DNA of 64,000 bases from the IMG/VR virus record IMGVR_UViG_3300023175_001370, positions 1 through 64,000 of that record; one strand, given 5' to 3'. Below are positions 50,035-59,219 of this stretch, one piece after another (the first letter of the stretch is position 1; every line of letters starts with the position of its first letter). Source of the stretch: a virus. Position numbers and translations under genes: made by a program. Below the pieces are notes generated by a model. That model was not told the origin of the DNA. It worked only from the letters and a program-made list of their open reading frames with translations, and did not search any database.

Positions 50035-50984
50035 AATTCTTCTTTTATAAATGTATCACGCTTCATTTGCTTACATACTTGCATACAGCGAGGAACAGGA
50101 TTATCCCCATCCCAACTATCAATAATGCCCTTCCACACTTTACTGTTTATGGCATCTTCAATACTTGCGTTTTCTAAATTTATCGTATTTTTATAATCGT
50201 TTTCTTCTAGTAGTGTTTCAAATTCATCTTTGTGAATACCTGTTACATTATATTCCATCATTTTACTATTTAAATGACAACAAGGTATTACGTTACCAGT
50301 ATGATTAATAAAGATACGCTTTTGATTTCCATATTTACAACTCACATATGGTATCTCTACTGCGTTATCTATGTCTTCAGTCTTTGCCGCTTTCACACCT
50401 TTAGTGTCTTTACGATGACTAATAATAGTTTTAAAATTTTTAAACCCTTCGTCAGATGCTTTTTGTTTTGCTTCTTCCATCTGATGTTCGTTATGTTCAA
50501 AAACAATGAACTGCCAATTACTTCGACCACCTGCTGCGTTAAATGCTTTATAGTTTTGTTCTACTTTTTTAAAGCTACTGCCTTCTCTATAAACTTCACT
50601 TAGTTCATCACTTCCATCGATTCCCCAGGTAACTGCGTGGCTCTCTGGTAGTAGTCCTGCTAAGTCTGTCCACCATTGTGGGTGACGCAAACTGCCATTA
50701 GTAGCAATGTTAATATGCGCACCCCAATCAGCAAAGTGTCTTATGATATCAAAGAATTGTGGGTGCGATGTGGGTTCGTCTACACTGCCACAAAAATTTA
50801 TAATCTTAATACTTGGAAACATATCTTTTTGAAATCGTTCACGTATTGTATCAATTGTAATATATTCTTTGTTTAATATTTTATCAGCATGTTTAGATAT
50901 AACTCTAAAACATCCTTTACATTGGATGTTACAAAAACTTGTTAGTTCTATATCTAACCATTCTATTGTTTTCATATCCCACAT
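50031..50984 (-). CDS. Radical SAM protein with SPASM-like tail, group B
   Basis: A 317-residue radical-SAM enzyme. FCNIQCKGC (Cys18, 22, 25) lies near the N-terminus, then NFCGSVDEPTSHP in place of the usual GGEP. IPCCHLNSKMM and RCMQVCKQM form a C-terminal auxiliary Cys region. VFEHNEHQMEEAK is shared with the protein at 61003 (VFDHNEHEVEAAK), marking a subfamily. The partial gene at 63453 looks like a third member. Confidence 0.82.
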   Translation of the reverse strand: MWDMKTIEWLDIELTSFCNIQCKGCFRVISKHADKILNKEYITIDTIRERFQKDMFPSIKIINFCGSVDEPTSHPQFFDIIRHFADWGAHINIATNGSLRHPQWWTDLAGLLPESHAVTWGIDGSDELSEVYREGSSFKKVEQNYKAFNAAGGRSNWQFIVFEHNEHQMEEAKQKASDEGFKNFKTIISHRKDTKGVKAAKTEDIDNAVEIPYVSCKYGNQKRIFINHTGNVIPCCHLNSKMMEYNVTGIHKDEFETLLEENDYKNTINLENASIEDAINSKVWKGIIDSWDGDNPVPRCMQVCKQMKRDTFIKEEL

Positions 50985-50996
50985 TATGTATTCTCT

Positions 50997-51626
50997 TTAT
51001 ATTACATATGTTTTTATAGATTTACTATGAGAAACTATATTTCTAAAAACAGTACCATCATCATTTAGTACAGTATTCCACGTATGTTCTTTATTAGGAA
51101 AACCTATACCCAATTGATAGTGTGGTTTTGAAAAAAATTCAATATCTGTTTCGCCTGTAACTTCTGTTACTAATTCAGCAATATCTTTTGAATCAAAACA
51201 TTGATTGTATCCGGTACGGTATCCTAAAGCATTCGCTGCAAATGCTACAGCGCCACTGCTAATTCCCATAGCAGTTCTGGCATTTAATAACCATGGATCA
51301 AAAAATCCTTGAGTGTTTTTCCAATCTCCAATGCCTTCTTTTTTAAGTTCAAACCAAGTAAACACCACAGGTGCATCAACTTGTGCGTTTCTACCTACAG
51401 TTTGTTGATTATCTGGATCTTCTGCCAATTCATAAAATTTACGATTTAAATCTCTATCGGTTGATACTACTAATCTGTAAAATTCATCATTAGATTTAGT
51501 AGGCATGTTTGTTGCTATATCAATTAGCGCATGTACATGTTCTTCTGGAACCGATTGTGTATGATCCCAGTTACGTTGGCAATGTTCAGCGTTTTTGCTT
51601 GCTTCAATTAATTCATTTACATTCAT
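50997..51626 (-). CDS. Nitroreductase-family FMN protein
   Basis: A 209-residue protein with the fold pattern of nitroreductases: N-terminal RNWDHTQSVPEEHVHALIDIATNMPTKSN with the FMN phosphate-type Ser/Lys, a middle with VFTWFELKKEG, ARTAMGISSGAVAFAANALGYRTGYNQCF for the second FMN region, and HYQLGIGFPN at the C-terminal part. It may supply a redox step or reduce a nitro or enone group in the pathway. It sits between two radical-SAM genes with ATGA overlap upstream. Confidence 0.8.
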   Translation of the reverse strand: MNVNELIEASKNAEHCQRNWDHTQSVPEEHVHALIDIATNMPTKSNDEFYRLVVSTDRDLNRKFYELAEDPDNQQTVGRNAQVDAPVVFTWFELKKEGIGDWKNTQGFFDPWLLNARTAMGISSGAVAFAANALGYRTGYNQCFDSKDIAELVTEVTGETDIEFFSKPHYQLGIGFPNKEHTWNTVLNDDGTVFRNIVSHSKSIKTYVI

Positions 51627-52837
51627 TTTGTGTTCTCAAATATACTCATGTCTTCAATGTGTTGAGGTAAAATACTCATTAGTTCATCACGTTCAATACT
51701 CTTAGGTGTACACATACCGCATCCACAATGCTTTCCAGGACCTAGAGGGCATGTTATAATAGGCATTGTTTTATTTTCTATATTAGTACGGAACTCTTCT
51801 ATAATCTTATCGCATTCTGAAATAGATCCAATTGGACCACGTGTACCATCAAAACGTGCTTGACAAGTTTGGTGATGCCAGATAGTATCTGTTTGTTGTT
51901 CAATATGTAAAAAGAACCAGTTGACACTACATTGCCAGTTTCGAAACTTAGCAAACTCTAAAAATGTGCTTTTACTCCAGCAACCATCTGTACCGCAAGT
52001 TTCCATTGTGCGACTACCACAACACGGTCTACCCAACTGTCTAGCAAATTTCTTTTCTTCTGTTTTTTCGACTTGTACAGCACCAGCTTCGTGTCCTACT
52101 TCTGCTTCTGCTTCTTCCGTAGTTTTATCTTTATTAAGTGCTGCATTTTTATCTGCCCAATAATCTTTCATCCACTGTAATTGTTCTTCAGTATATTTAT
52201 GGGCATAACTATTTTTACTATCTTCGTGTTCACCAATCATACGCGGAACGTAACCGATACCATCACGTTCGAAACGCATACATAATTCTTTACATTCATC
52301 CCAATATTCAGCATGGAACATAACATTAATTTTGATTGGGAATCCTTTTTCAGTTAGATAGTAAATGTTATTAACAACTTGTTTTTTTAAACTTGAATGT
52401 GCTTCCGCATGGTAACTGATAGTCATAAAGCCATAGTTTTCGCAAACACTGTCTGCCATCTTTTTACCGAAAGCACCGTTACTAGTAATAGTCAAGTTTA
52501 GTCTATAATCATCTTTATAATTTTCACGCCATGTTTGCTGTAGCCATTCGCCAAACTCTAAAAAGTTTGGATTGTTTGTAGGTTCACCACCAGTAAAATT
52601 GATGTTTATACCTTTATTTTTTTTATAAGGCATCATTAAATTTGCGTAATCAAAAATAAATCTGCCAGTCTTTTTTAAAGTTTCTAAATTAGCATGTGGT
52701 GAAAAGTTATCGTGTCTATGTGGTGGACAATATGTACAGTCATAGTTACAACGTCTACCCACATCCCACGTTACAGTAAGATTGTCACCATCCAGCAAAT
52801 TGATTGCTGTAAAATCAGTGTATTCTAAATCTTTCAT
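51623..52837 (-). CDS. Radical SAM protein with Cys-rich C-terminus, group C
   Basis: A 404-residue protein with RRCNYDCTYC (Cys30, 34, 37) and INFTGGEPTNNP. The C-terminal third has CCGSRTMETCGTDGC, WQCSVNW, CQARFDG and PLGPGKHCGCGMC, about ten cysteines and enough for one or two extra Fe-S clusters. Between the two parts (about residues 235-270) lies a Glu/Lys/Ala-rich charged insertion. It is linked by ATGA overlaps to the nitroreductase and to the next radical-SAM gene. Confidence 0.85.
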   Translation of the reverse strand: MKDLEYTDFTAINLLDGDNLTVTWDVGRRCNYDCTYCPPHRHDNFSPHANLETLKKTGRFIFDYANLMMPYKKNKGININFTGGEPTNNPNFLEFGEWLQQTWRENYKDDYRLNLTITSNGAFGKKMADSVCENYGFMTISYHAEAHSSLKKQVVNNIYYLTEKGFPIKINVMFHAEYWDECKELCMRFERDGIGYVPRMIGEHEDSKNSYAHKYTEEQLQWMKDYWADKNAALNKDKTTEEAEAEVGHEAGAVQVEKTEEKKFARQLGRPCCGSRTMETCGTDGCWSKSTFLEFAKFRNWQCSVNWFFLHIEQQTDTIWHHQTCQARFDGTRGPIGSISECDKIIEEFRTNIENKTMPIITCPLGPGKHCGCGMCTPKSIERDELMSILPQHIEDMSIFENTK

Positions 52838-54285
52838 TTTATTGGAGTCTCCAAAAATTCTATTATGTCCGGATGAATGTAATCATTATAACATTGATTT
52901 CTACTCATGTCAAACACTTTTATTTCTTTTAGCATATTCAATCTATGTTGTTCTGTTATTTCTAAATCTAAGTTTGCTTCTAAGAAAGAAATACCACTTG
53001 TCATATTAGTATGATAATAATCATTATTATGACTATAATTTTCTTTGATATTTTTAAATTTTTCTATCAAGTCTAACTTTATATGTTTAGGTAAAAACTT
53101 AACATTTATGTATTTTTCTTCGGGCCAAAGCAAGTCTAAAAAGAATACAGCAAATTCATTTGATTTTCTACCATACTCTTTATGTAAACTATAATGAAAC
53201 TCTACTAAATCCTCTAAGTAATGTGCATTTAGCACACTAAGAACGACATTGAAACTAAAGTTTTTTATGAATCCATATGGTGTTCTTTTATAATTAATAT
53301 CTTTGACAGATTCTAAAATATTTCTTAAACTCTTTTCTAATACTGAAAATTTCATAGGGTATCTTATATATTCATAATTTTTCCCATATCCATCGATACT
53401 ACAATTTAATACAAGACCGTCAAACTTTTTTAACTTTTCTATATTTTCATTTGAAAACTTAGTAGCATTAGTATGGAACTCTAACATAATATTTTTTGAG
53501 GCTCCAGTTTCAATAGCCGTATCTAAAAACTGTATAAAAGGTTTACTCATAAGAGTTTCACCACCAGTTGCTTTTATATGTTTTAAATTATGTATATTGT
53601 CTAATATATTTTCCCACTGTTTTCCGTCTTTCCAGTTGTATACTTGGTATTCGCCACCTATGTATAATTCTTGATCCGTTCTCTTTTGTTCTTCTAACGA
53701 TAATTCAGTAAGAGAATTTTCTTTTATGATAGTATCTCTGCGTTTCTGCCAATCAAATCCTTGAATACCACTTGTGTCCACATTGTTATCGGCAAAATAT
53801 TGATAGTCTAATCTAAGTTTATTACTTAAACCTGGTTGACACATACGACATCTCAAATTACAGTTTTCACCAAACGCAAAATCAATAGAACTTAATTTTG
53901 GATTTTCTATAAGATCATCTAATTCGTCTTCGTCTGTTATTTTTAATAAGCCAGGAGGCATGCTGTCTAATCTATAACTATAAACGTCATCTCCATTTCC
54001 GTTTTCTTCCATCTTCCAACACGTAGCACATGAAGGATGTCTTCTGTTAGTTAACGCATACTCTCTTATTTCATTCATCGTCTTGCCATGAAATATTTCT
54101 TCTGCGGTAATAGTATCAGGATTAGATATCAGTTCTATGTGGTTATTTAACGGATCAGGCATATCAGGACGTATCGAATTACAGCACGGCGCAGCATTCG
54201 TAATGCCATACTTGTAATGCCAAGTCTTTAACGCCAGTAATGAAAATGGAAACCAGCAAAAAGTATTATCTTTAGTTGGTTTCAC
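52834..54285 (-). CDS. Radical SAM protein with N-terminal Cys module (twitch type)
   Basis: A 483-residue group A protein. Order of motifs: Cys10 (FCWFPF), CysCys34-35, CATCW (Cys86, 89), then the radical-SAM site CNLRCRMC (Cys142, 146, 149), ATGGETL, and SIDGYGKNYEYIRYP. The cysteine module N-terminal to the core differs from classic SPASM proteins, where it follows. The YEYIRYP motif recurs in this group and may bind substrate. Overlaps the upstream PP-loop gene by 14 nt. Confidence 0.85.
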   Translation of the reverse strand: MKPTKDNTFCWFPFSLLALKTWHYKYGITNAAPCCNSIRPDMPDPLNNHIELISNPDTITAEEIFHGKTMNEIREYALTNRRHPSCATCWKMEENGNGDDVYSYRLDSMPPGLLKITDEDELDDLIENPKLSSIDFAFGENCNLRCRMCQPGLSNKLRLDYQYFADNNVDTSGIQGFDWQKRRDTIIKENSLTELSLEEQKRTDQELYIGGEYQVYNWKDGKQWENILDNIHNLKHIKATGGETLMSKPFIQFLDTAIETGASKNIMLEFHTNATKFSNENIEKLKKFDGLVLNCSIDGYGKNYEYIRYPMKFSVLEKSLRNILESVKDINYKRTPYGFIKNFSFNVVLSVLNAHYLEDLVEFHYSLHKEYGRKSNEFAVFFLDLLWPEEKYINVKFLPKHIKLDLIEKFKNIKENYSHNNDYYHTNMTSGISFLEANLDLEITEQHRLNMLKEIKVFDMSRNQCYNDYIHPDIIEFLETPIK

Positions 54286-55150
54286 CTAACTTTTCCTTTG
54301 CTGTTGCTTTTGCCCATTCACGTTCGGCACACCAATAACAGCCTCTATTAGGATCATCTGATAACTGATCGCACGTGGGTAGTGGTGTTTCGCCATGTAC
54401 ATATTTGGTGTGATCCACAAAATCATCTGGGAATATAACTTTATCACCTTCACAACTACGAGTAGTGTTAAGTAAATCTTCCCAACCACGTCTATAATAT
54501 TGTGCCATAATAAAGTCTTTGGTGATAAGTTTCCAAGGATGAACCAGTACTGGATCTCTGAAGGCTGTATCATCTTTTTCAATATATTGTGGACATACGC
54601 TGGTAGTTGATAATCTTTCTTCATTCCATACTCTATCCCATGGACCTTTGGTATGATTTACCACATCAGGTGCTGGATTATTTGTAATAAAATTATATAC
54701 AGCATCTAACTTATATGTGTGAACAGCAAAACTATTGAAACTCTGTGTACATTGCCTATCACCGGTTGTCCCTAGTTTCTCTATAATACCAATAGCGCCT
54801 TCTTCTAACTCTGGTGGAATAAAATTCTGAATACGTTCCATACAAACATTTGGGAACATTTCACGTATTTTATTATATACTTCTACACTAATAGGTGCTG
54901 CCCAAGGTCTATTATTCCAAACTCTTACGTTTGTTAAAAAATAGATTGCTGTGTTGTTTCCATGTTTTTCAATTAACTCTGCTAGTATCGCTGTGCCAAC
55001 AGCACTATCTGCGCCGCCACTAACATTTACACCAACACGTTTCCAAGTCGGATCATACGGATATAATGCCTCGTCTACTTGATGTAATACATCAGTACTG
55101 ATATTGTGCATTTCATAACTTTTATTACTTAAACTAACATCAAATGCCAT
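54272..55150 (-). CDS. PP-loop ATPase, QueC/ExsB-like (copy 2)
   Basis: A 292-residue PP-loop protein: VNVSGGADSAVG (about residues 41-52), TTSVCPQYI in the middle, and the C-terminal TCDQLSDDPNRGCYWCAEREWA with a Cys set like copy 1 (CWWCEERQW). It is about 84 residues longer than copy 1, with extra N-terminal and central segments. The two copies lie in the same operon, separated by four other genes, and the shared C-terminus shows they are related. Candidate substrates are a carboxylic acid or thio/amide step in the radical-SAM pathway. Confidence 0.7.
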   Translation of the reverse strand: MAFDVSLSNKSYEMHNISTDVLHQVDEALYPYDPTWKRVGVNVSGGADSAVGTAILAELIEKHGNNTAIYFLTNVRVWNNRPWAAPISVEVYNKIREMFPNVCMERIQNFIPPELEEGAIGIIEKLGTTGDRQCTQSFNSFAVHTYKLDAVYNFITNNPAPDVVNHTKGPWDRVWNEERLSTTSVCPQYIEKDDTAFRDPVLVHPWKLITKDFIMAQYYRRGWEDLLNTTRSCEGDKVIFPDDFVDHTKYVHGETPLPTCDQLSDDPNRGCYWCAEREWAKATAKEKLGETN

Positions 55151-56540
55151 CGAATATTCCTTTCATATCTTTAAATACTTCGTAAAAATTTAAGTTTCTT
55201 TGTTTGTCACACAGCATTAAATATTCTTTTAATTCGGGAAGGCGAATACTCCAATCCTCACTCTCCATAAATTTGAGCATCCCTTCTAATCTATCAATAC
55301 CATAACTTGCGCTACGCCATTCATCATAATTTACTTTACCCTTGTGCCAGCCAGGAATACCTTTTTCCCAGTTAGCCTCCCACCATGGATAAAACTCTTC
55401 GTATTTTTTTCTACATTTTTCTTTAAATTCAGTAGGTAGAACTTTAACATTTAAATGTGGTGGATGGTATACAAAGTGATAATTAATACCACCAGCTCCA
55501 AACGGCCACATATTAATCTTTTTAAATCCTTGTTCTAATTTCCAACGAATAAAGTCTGGCAAATAGTAGATATTAAGTGCTTGTACAGCACACGCAACTG
55601 TAATCTCAACATTATCAGTTGTTTCATTATCTAGTATATGAAAAACTTCTTCAGTACGCTTCCACTCACTAGGATAACGAATATAACTATTCATTTCACC
55701 AATACTATCTACACTATAATGGAAACGAACTAGTTTAAATTCTTTCCACAAGTCAAATAAGTCATCACGCCACTCAACTCCGTTTGAATTATAACGTAGT
55801 TCTAAGTTTTTAGCATGACCCTGACGTATGCATTCTTCTAATATCTCATAGTGTTCTTCAATAATAAGACTTTCGCCACCAGCAAAATAAATCTGCTGCA
55901 TATTCGGTATCTGTGAATAGAATTGTTCCCAAAATACTGGATTTTGTTTATGCCAGTTGTAAGAACTACCATTTGTGCTGCCCTTATCAGCCCATTGCAT
56001 TGTTTCCTTCAATGAATTATTCTGAACAAGTGGGAATATCTTTGAATGGTCTTTAATCCAACCTGAACTATCGTGTGGCGAACACATAACACATGCTAAC
56101 TGACATTTTGTACCAAATCGCAAATCAATATACGTCAACTCTGGTGGGACTTCACCATCTTCAGTTGTATTATCTAGTAATCTGTCAACATCTACACGTT
56201 GACTCCAGTAATTAGTCTCCCACATACGTTTTGAATTGTGTCCAGCAGCCTCTTCTTTAAAACATTTTACACAACTCGGTGGGACTTCACTGTTCATCAT
56301 CTGTCTGCGTACATTCTTCATGTACTTACTATTCCAAGCAGTTTGAAAATCAGTTACATTCAGATTGTTGGGTCTACCTTCATCATCTTTTAGAATACCT
56401 ACCATACCACCGTGTTCTTTATCATTAGTTGGTCCAACACTGGATGCATTAGCAGTACAACATACACGCATTGAACCATCTGGTCTTGTACTCAGATGTA
56501 CCCACGGTAAAATACAGAATGTATCACTTTTCTTTGTCAT
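55140..56540 (-). CDS. Radical SAM protein with N-terminal Cys module (twitch type)
   Basis: A 466-residue group A protein: Cys9 (FCILPWVHLS), CysCys27-28, CVKC (Cys90, 93), radical-SAM site KCQLACVMC (Cys146, 150, 153), FAGGESLI, and SIGEMNSYIRYPSEW as the group motif. The C-terminal part is helical with many Trp and Tyr. ATGA overlap with the gene upstream and an 11-nt overlap with the PP-loop gene. It resembles its neighbour at 56537 in the FCILPFxHL opening. Confidence 0.85.
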   Translation of the reverse strand: MTKKSDTFCILPWVHLSTRPDGSMRVCCTANASSVGPTNDKEHGGMVGILKDDEGRPNNLNVTDFQTAWNSKYMKNVRRQMMNSEVPPSCVKCFKEEAAGHNSKRMWETNYWSQRVDVDRLLDNTTEDGEVPPELTYIDLRFGTKCQLACVMCSPHDSSGWIKDHSKIFPLVQNNSLKETMQWADKGSTNGSSYNWHKQNPVFWEQFYSQIPNMQQIYFAGGESLIIEEHYEILEECIRQGHAKNLELRYNSNGVEWRDDLFDLWKEFKLVRFHYSVDSIGEMNSYIRYPSEWKRTEEVFHILDNETTDNVEITVACAVQALNIYYLPDFIRWKLEQGFKKINMWPFGAGGINYHFVYHPPHLNVKVLPTEFKEKCRKKYEEFYPWWEANWEKGIPGWHKGKVNYDEWRSASYGIDRLEGMLKFMESEDWSIRLPELKEYLMLCDKQRNLNFYEVFKDMKGIFDGI

Positions 56541-57904
56541 AATATATGTCTTTCTATTTGTATTATGTCTTTAATATTTTCTTTTCTATGCCTATCCAGT
56601 TGTTTTGTATAAGCAATAAATTCATCTTTTAATGTTTGTTCAGCATATTTTATATCATCAGACCAATCTAACTCTGGATTATGTATTTCTTTTTTTGATT
56701 TGCTATTAACGTATACTAACCCAAGCTCTTTAGCAATACTTAATATTCTAAGTCTGACTTCTTCGATTTCTTTCCATTTCCATCTATCATTTTCATCATA
56801 GTCTTCTATGTTGTCTATGATACTTTTTAGTTTTGTATTAGTTGGCACAAACACATCATAGTACCATTCTTTTCTAGCACTCTTATTTATTAAATACATA
56901 CTTAAGTAATTTGGATCATATAATTTGTTAAGCATCAACTGTACGTTATTCAGCCCTGATGTATTTTGTGTTAATTTTTCAATATACCAATCAACTAAGT
57001 TACCCAAATCAAATAAGTTATATACTTGAACAACTGTACTAATATTTAAAAGTATGGTATCACTATTCAATTCTAGTATTCGATTCATATTTCTACCAAT
57101 CGTTTCCCAGTCACTTGGATTTCTTATATACTCTTGTACTTTACCAACACCATCAATACTACAATCTAATGTTACCTTTTTAAATTGAGGTAGATACTCT
57201 AATAATCGTTCTTGTAGATTTGTTAGATTTGTAGTAATCTTTAATCTTATATTTTTTGATGTACCATCATCAGTAACTTGTTTTAAAAAATCATACATTT
57301 CTTCGTGTAGAGTAGGTTCACCTCCAACAAATGTAATCTCTTCTATATCAACTCTGTTTTTACTTATAAAATCCCAAAACTCTTGTGTTGCCCAATTTTC
57401 ATTTATATCTTTAAAATTACTGTACCAAAGTTTATCACCACTCTGTTCAAACTTAGTATGCTCTTTTACAATTTGACTGCTAAACTGAGGCCAGCACATA
57501 CGACATTTTAAATTACATAGATTACCAAGTCTTATGTCATAGTATTTTATTTTTGGATTGTTTATTACAGTATCATCAAACTCATTTTTCTGTACCCATT
57601 TTTGATTTTCTCTACGTCTTTTGCTGGGATAAATTTCAGAACCAGATGTATAATATTTGTCTTCCTCATCAAAACATATATCACATTCAGGTAATCTCTC
57701 ATCATTTAAAATACGCTGTCTTCTATTTTTCATATGTGTACTATTCCATATTTCATCTACACTATGTGTATTGATGTTATATGGAATCCCATCGTTATCA
57801 CGTATGACATTATGCTTTGATACTTTACAACACAGACGGCAATTACCTTCTGTTGTAGTCGCAAGATGTATGAAAGGTAGAATACAAAAGTTTTTATGTG
57901 ACAT
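56537..57904 (-). CDS. Radical SAM protein with N-terminal Cys module (twitch type), first gene of operon
   Basis: A 455-residue group A protein: FCILPFIHLATT (Cys7), CysCys25-26, CDIC (Cys74, 77), CNLKCRMC (Cys130, 134, 137), FVGGEPTLHE and CSIDGVGKVQEYIRNPSDW. The start at 57904 is chosen because MSHKNFCILPF matches the start of the other members; a longer upstream frame has no such match. Its promoter motif (57909-57917, minus strand) ends 4 nt before the ATG. It faces the oppositely directed gene at 57945. Confidence 0.85.
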   Translation of the reverse strand: MSHKNFCILPFIHLATTTEGNCRLCCKVSKHNVIRDNDGIPYNINTHSVDEIWNSTHMKNRRQRILNDERLPECDICFDEEDKYYTSGSEIYPSKRRRENQKWVQKNEFDDTVINNPKIKYYDIRLGNLCNLKCRMCWPQFSSQIVKEHTKFEQSGDKLWYSNFKDINENWATQEFWDFISKNRVDIEEITFVGGEPTLHEEMYDFLKQVTDDGTSKNIRLKITTNLTNLQERLLEYLPQFKKVTLDCSIDGVGKVQEYIRNPSDWETIGRNMNRILELNSDTILLNISTVVQVYNLFDLGNLVDWYIEKLTQNTSGLNNVQLMLNKLYDPNYLSMYLINKSARKEWYYDVFVPTNTKLKSIIDNIEDYDENDRWKWKEIEEVRLRILSIAKELGLVYVNSKSKKEIHNPELDWSDDIKYAEQTLKDEFIAYTKQLDRHRKENIKDIIQIERHIL

Positions 57905-57908
57905 GCTT

Positions 57909-57917
57909 ATATTTATC
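57909..57917 (-). promoter_or_regulatory. Late-promoter-like motif GATAAATAT (minus), 4 nt from ATG
   Basis: Minus-strand copy ending 4 nt before the ATG of the nine-gene minus operon. It is one half of a divergent pair in a 40-nt gap. Confidence 0.6.
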
Positions 57918-57931
57918 TTATTAACTACGAA

Positions 57932-57940
57932 CATAAATAA
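57932..57940 (+). promoter_or_regulatory. Late-promoter-like motif CATAAATAA, 4 nt from ATG
   Basis: Plus-strand motif ending 4 nt before the ATG at 57945. It is the other half of the divergent pair. Confidence 0.55.
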
Positions 57941-57944
57941 CAGT

Positions 57945-59219
57945 ATGAAACACAGAACATATTGCACTTTCCCATTTGATAGTATTGCACCCAAGTCTTG
58001 GTACAAAGGAAAACCACACCGTATAACCCCATGCTGTAATATGAAAACTAATGATGATGACCCAATGGGAGTATCAGAACTGATATCAGAAGGCAAATCA
58101 TTAAAAGATATATTTTTAAGTGAACAGTTTGACAATCTACGTTCCGATATTTTAAATGGTATTAAAAATGAAGCGTGTAACTATTGCTGGAACTTAGAAG
58201 ACAAAACAGGACATAGTCCTCGTATTACTGCTATAGAGGCAATAGAGAAACCTATCGATACTAAACTCACTAGAATAGATTCTATGTTAGATGAAAATTG
58301 TAATTTACGTTGTCGTATGTGTTCTCCCAGTGTCAGTAACAGTCTAAGACAAGACTACAATAAGATATTAGAACTTGGCTTACCTTTACCAGAGTATTAT
58401 AACATAAAAGAAGAAGAAAGTAAAGACGACACAAATGGAACACAAACTTTCTTTGGAATAGGTGAGCAATATGTAAACGAAATTATAGAATTGTCTGATG
58501 AAATAACAGAATTAAAATTTACCGGCGGTGAACCTACTACTAGTAAAATATTCTGGGATATCGTTGATAATATTAATCCAGAAAATATAAAACTACACCT
58601 TACAACAAACGGAACTAAGTTCAACAATAGATTGTTTGAAACAATTAATAAGTTCAATAAAACTCACTTTACTATTTCAGTTGATGCGACCCGTAGTACA
58701 TATGAATATATAAGATATCCATTTAGTTGGAGAAAATTAGAGAAGAACATTGAAGATTTATGTGAGAATACAGATCCAGAAAAATTAGAAATACACGTGT
58801 GTTCTGTTTTAACAATATATAATATGATTAATATTCGTAATCTAGTAGATTGGGTACACCAACATAACTGGTTTGCAGAGCATAAAATTACTTGGAAATG
58901 TATACCAGACCCTCATCCATATGAAAGCTGTTTAGATGTCAAATGGGCATCACAAGAGTTATTAGAAACTGCATGGATGAATATGTGTGTTGCCTTAGAA
59001 GATGCTAACTCATATACAAGACCAGCATTGCAAAAGACATGTGCGTATCTCAGAGATTGTATAGACGCTGAGATGGATGAAGAGATGGTGCTTAAAAAGC
59101 GGGCAAAACTAAAACTAGATACGCTAACACTAGATAAAGTAAGAGAACAAGATTACACTGAAATGCTATATCCACAAATAGCAGATTTTATTTCAGATAT
59201 TCAAATGAAGGATCAATAG
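57945..59219 (+). CDS. Radical SAM protein with N-terminal Cys module (twitch type)
   Basis: A 424-residue group A protein: Cys7 (YCTFPFDS), CysCys30-31, CNYCW (Cys78, 81), CNLRCRMC (Cys119, 123, 126), FTGGEPTTS and SVDATRSTYEYIRYPFSW. The start at 57945 follows the group pattern and a motif 4 nt upstream. Its end overlaps the end of the minus-strand gene at 59188 by 32 nt, so the two messages are complementary at their tails. Confidence 0.85.
   Translation: MKHRTYCTFPFDSIAPKSWYKGKPHRITPCCNMKTNDDDPMGVSELISEGKSLKDIFLSEQFDNLRSDILNGIKNEACNYCWNLEDKTGHSPRITAIEAIEKPIDTKLTRIDSMLDENCNLRCRMCSPSVSNSLRQDYNKILELGLPLPEYYNIKEEESKDDTNGTQTFFGIGEQYVNEIIELSDEITELKFTGGEPTTSKIFWDIVDNINPENIKLHLTTNGTKFNNRLFETINKFNKTHFTISVDATRSTYEYIRYPFSWRKLEKNIEDLCENTDPEKLEIHVCSVLTIYNMINIRNLVDWVHQHNWFAEHKITWKCIPDPHPYESCLDVKWASQELLETAWMNMCVALEDANSYTRPALQKTCAYLRDCIDAEMDEEMVLKKRAKLKLDTLTLDKVREQDYTEMLYPQIADFISDIQMKDQ

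Noticed and set aside
57905-58135. Longer N-terminus of the minus-strand radical-SAM protein
   Set aside because: The extra 77 residues lie across the divergent gene, and the shorter start agrees with the other group members and the promoter spacing.
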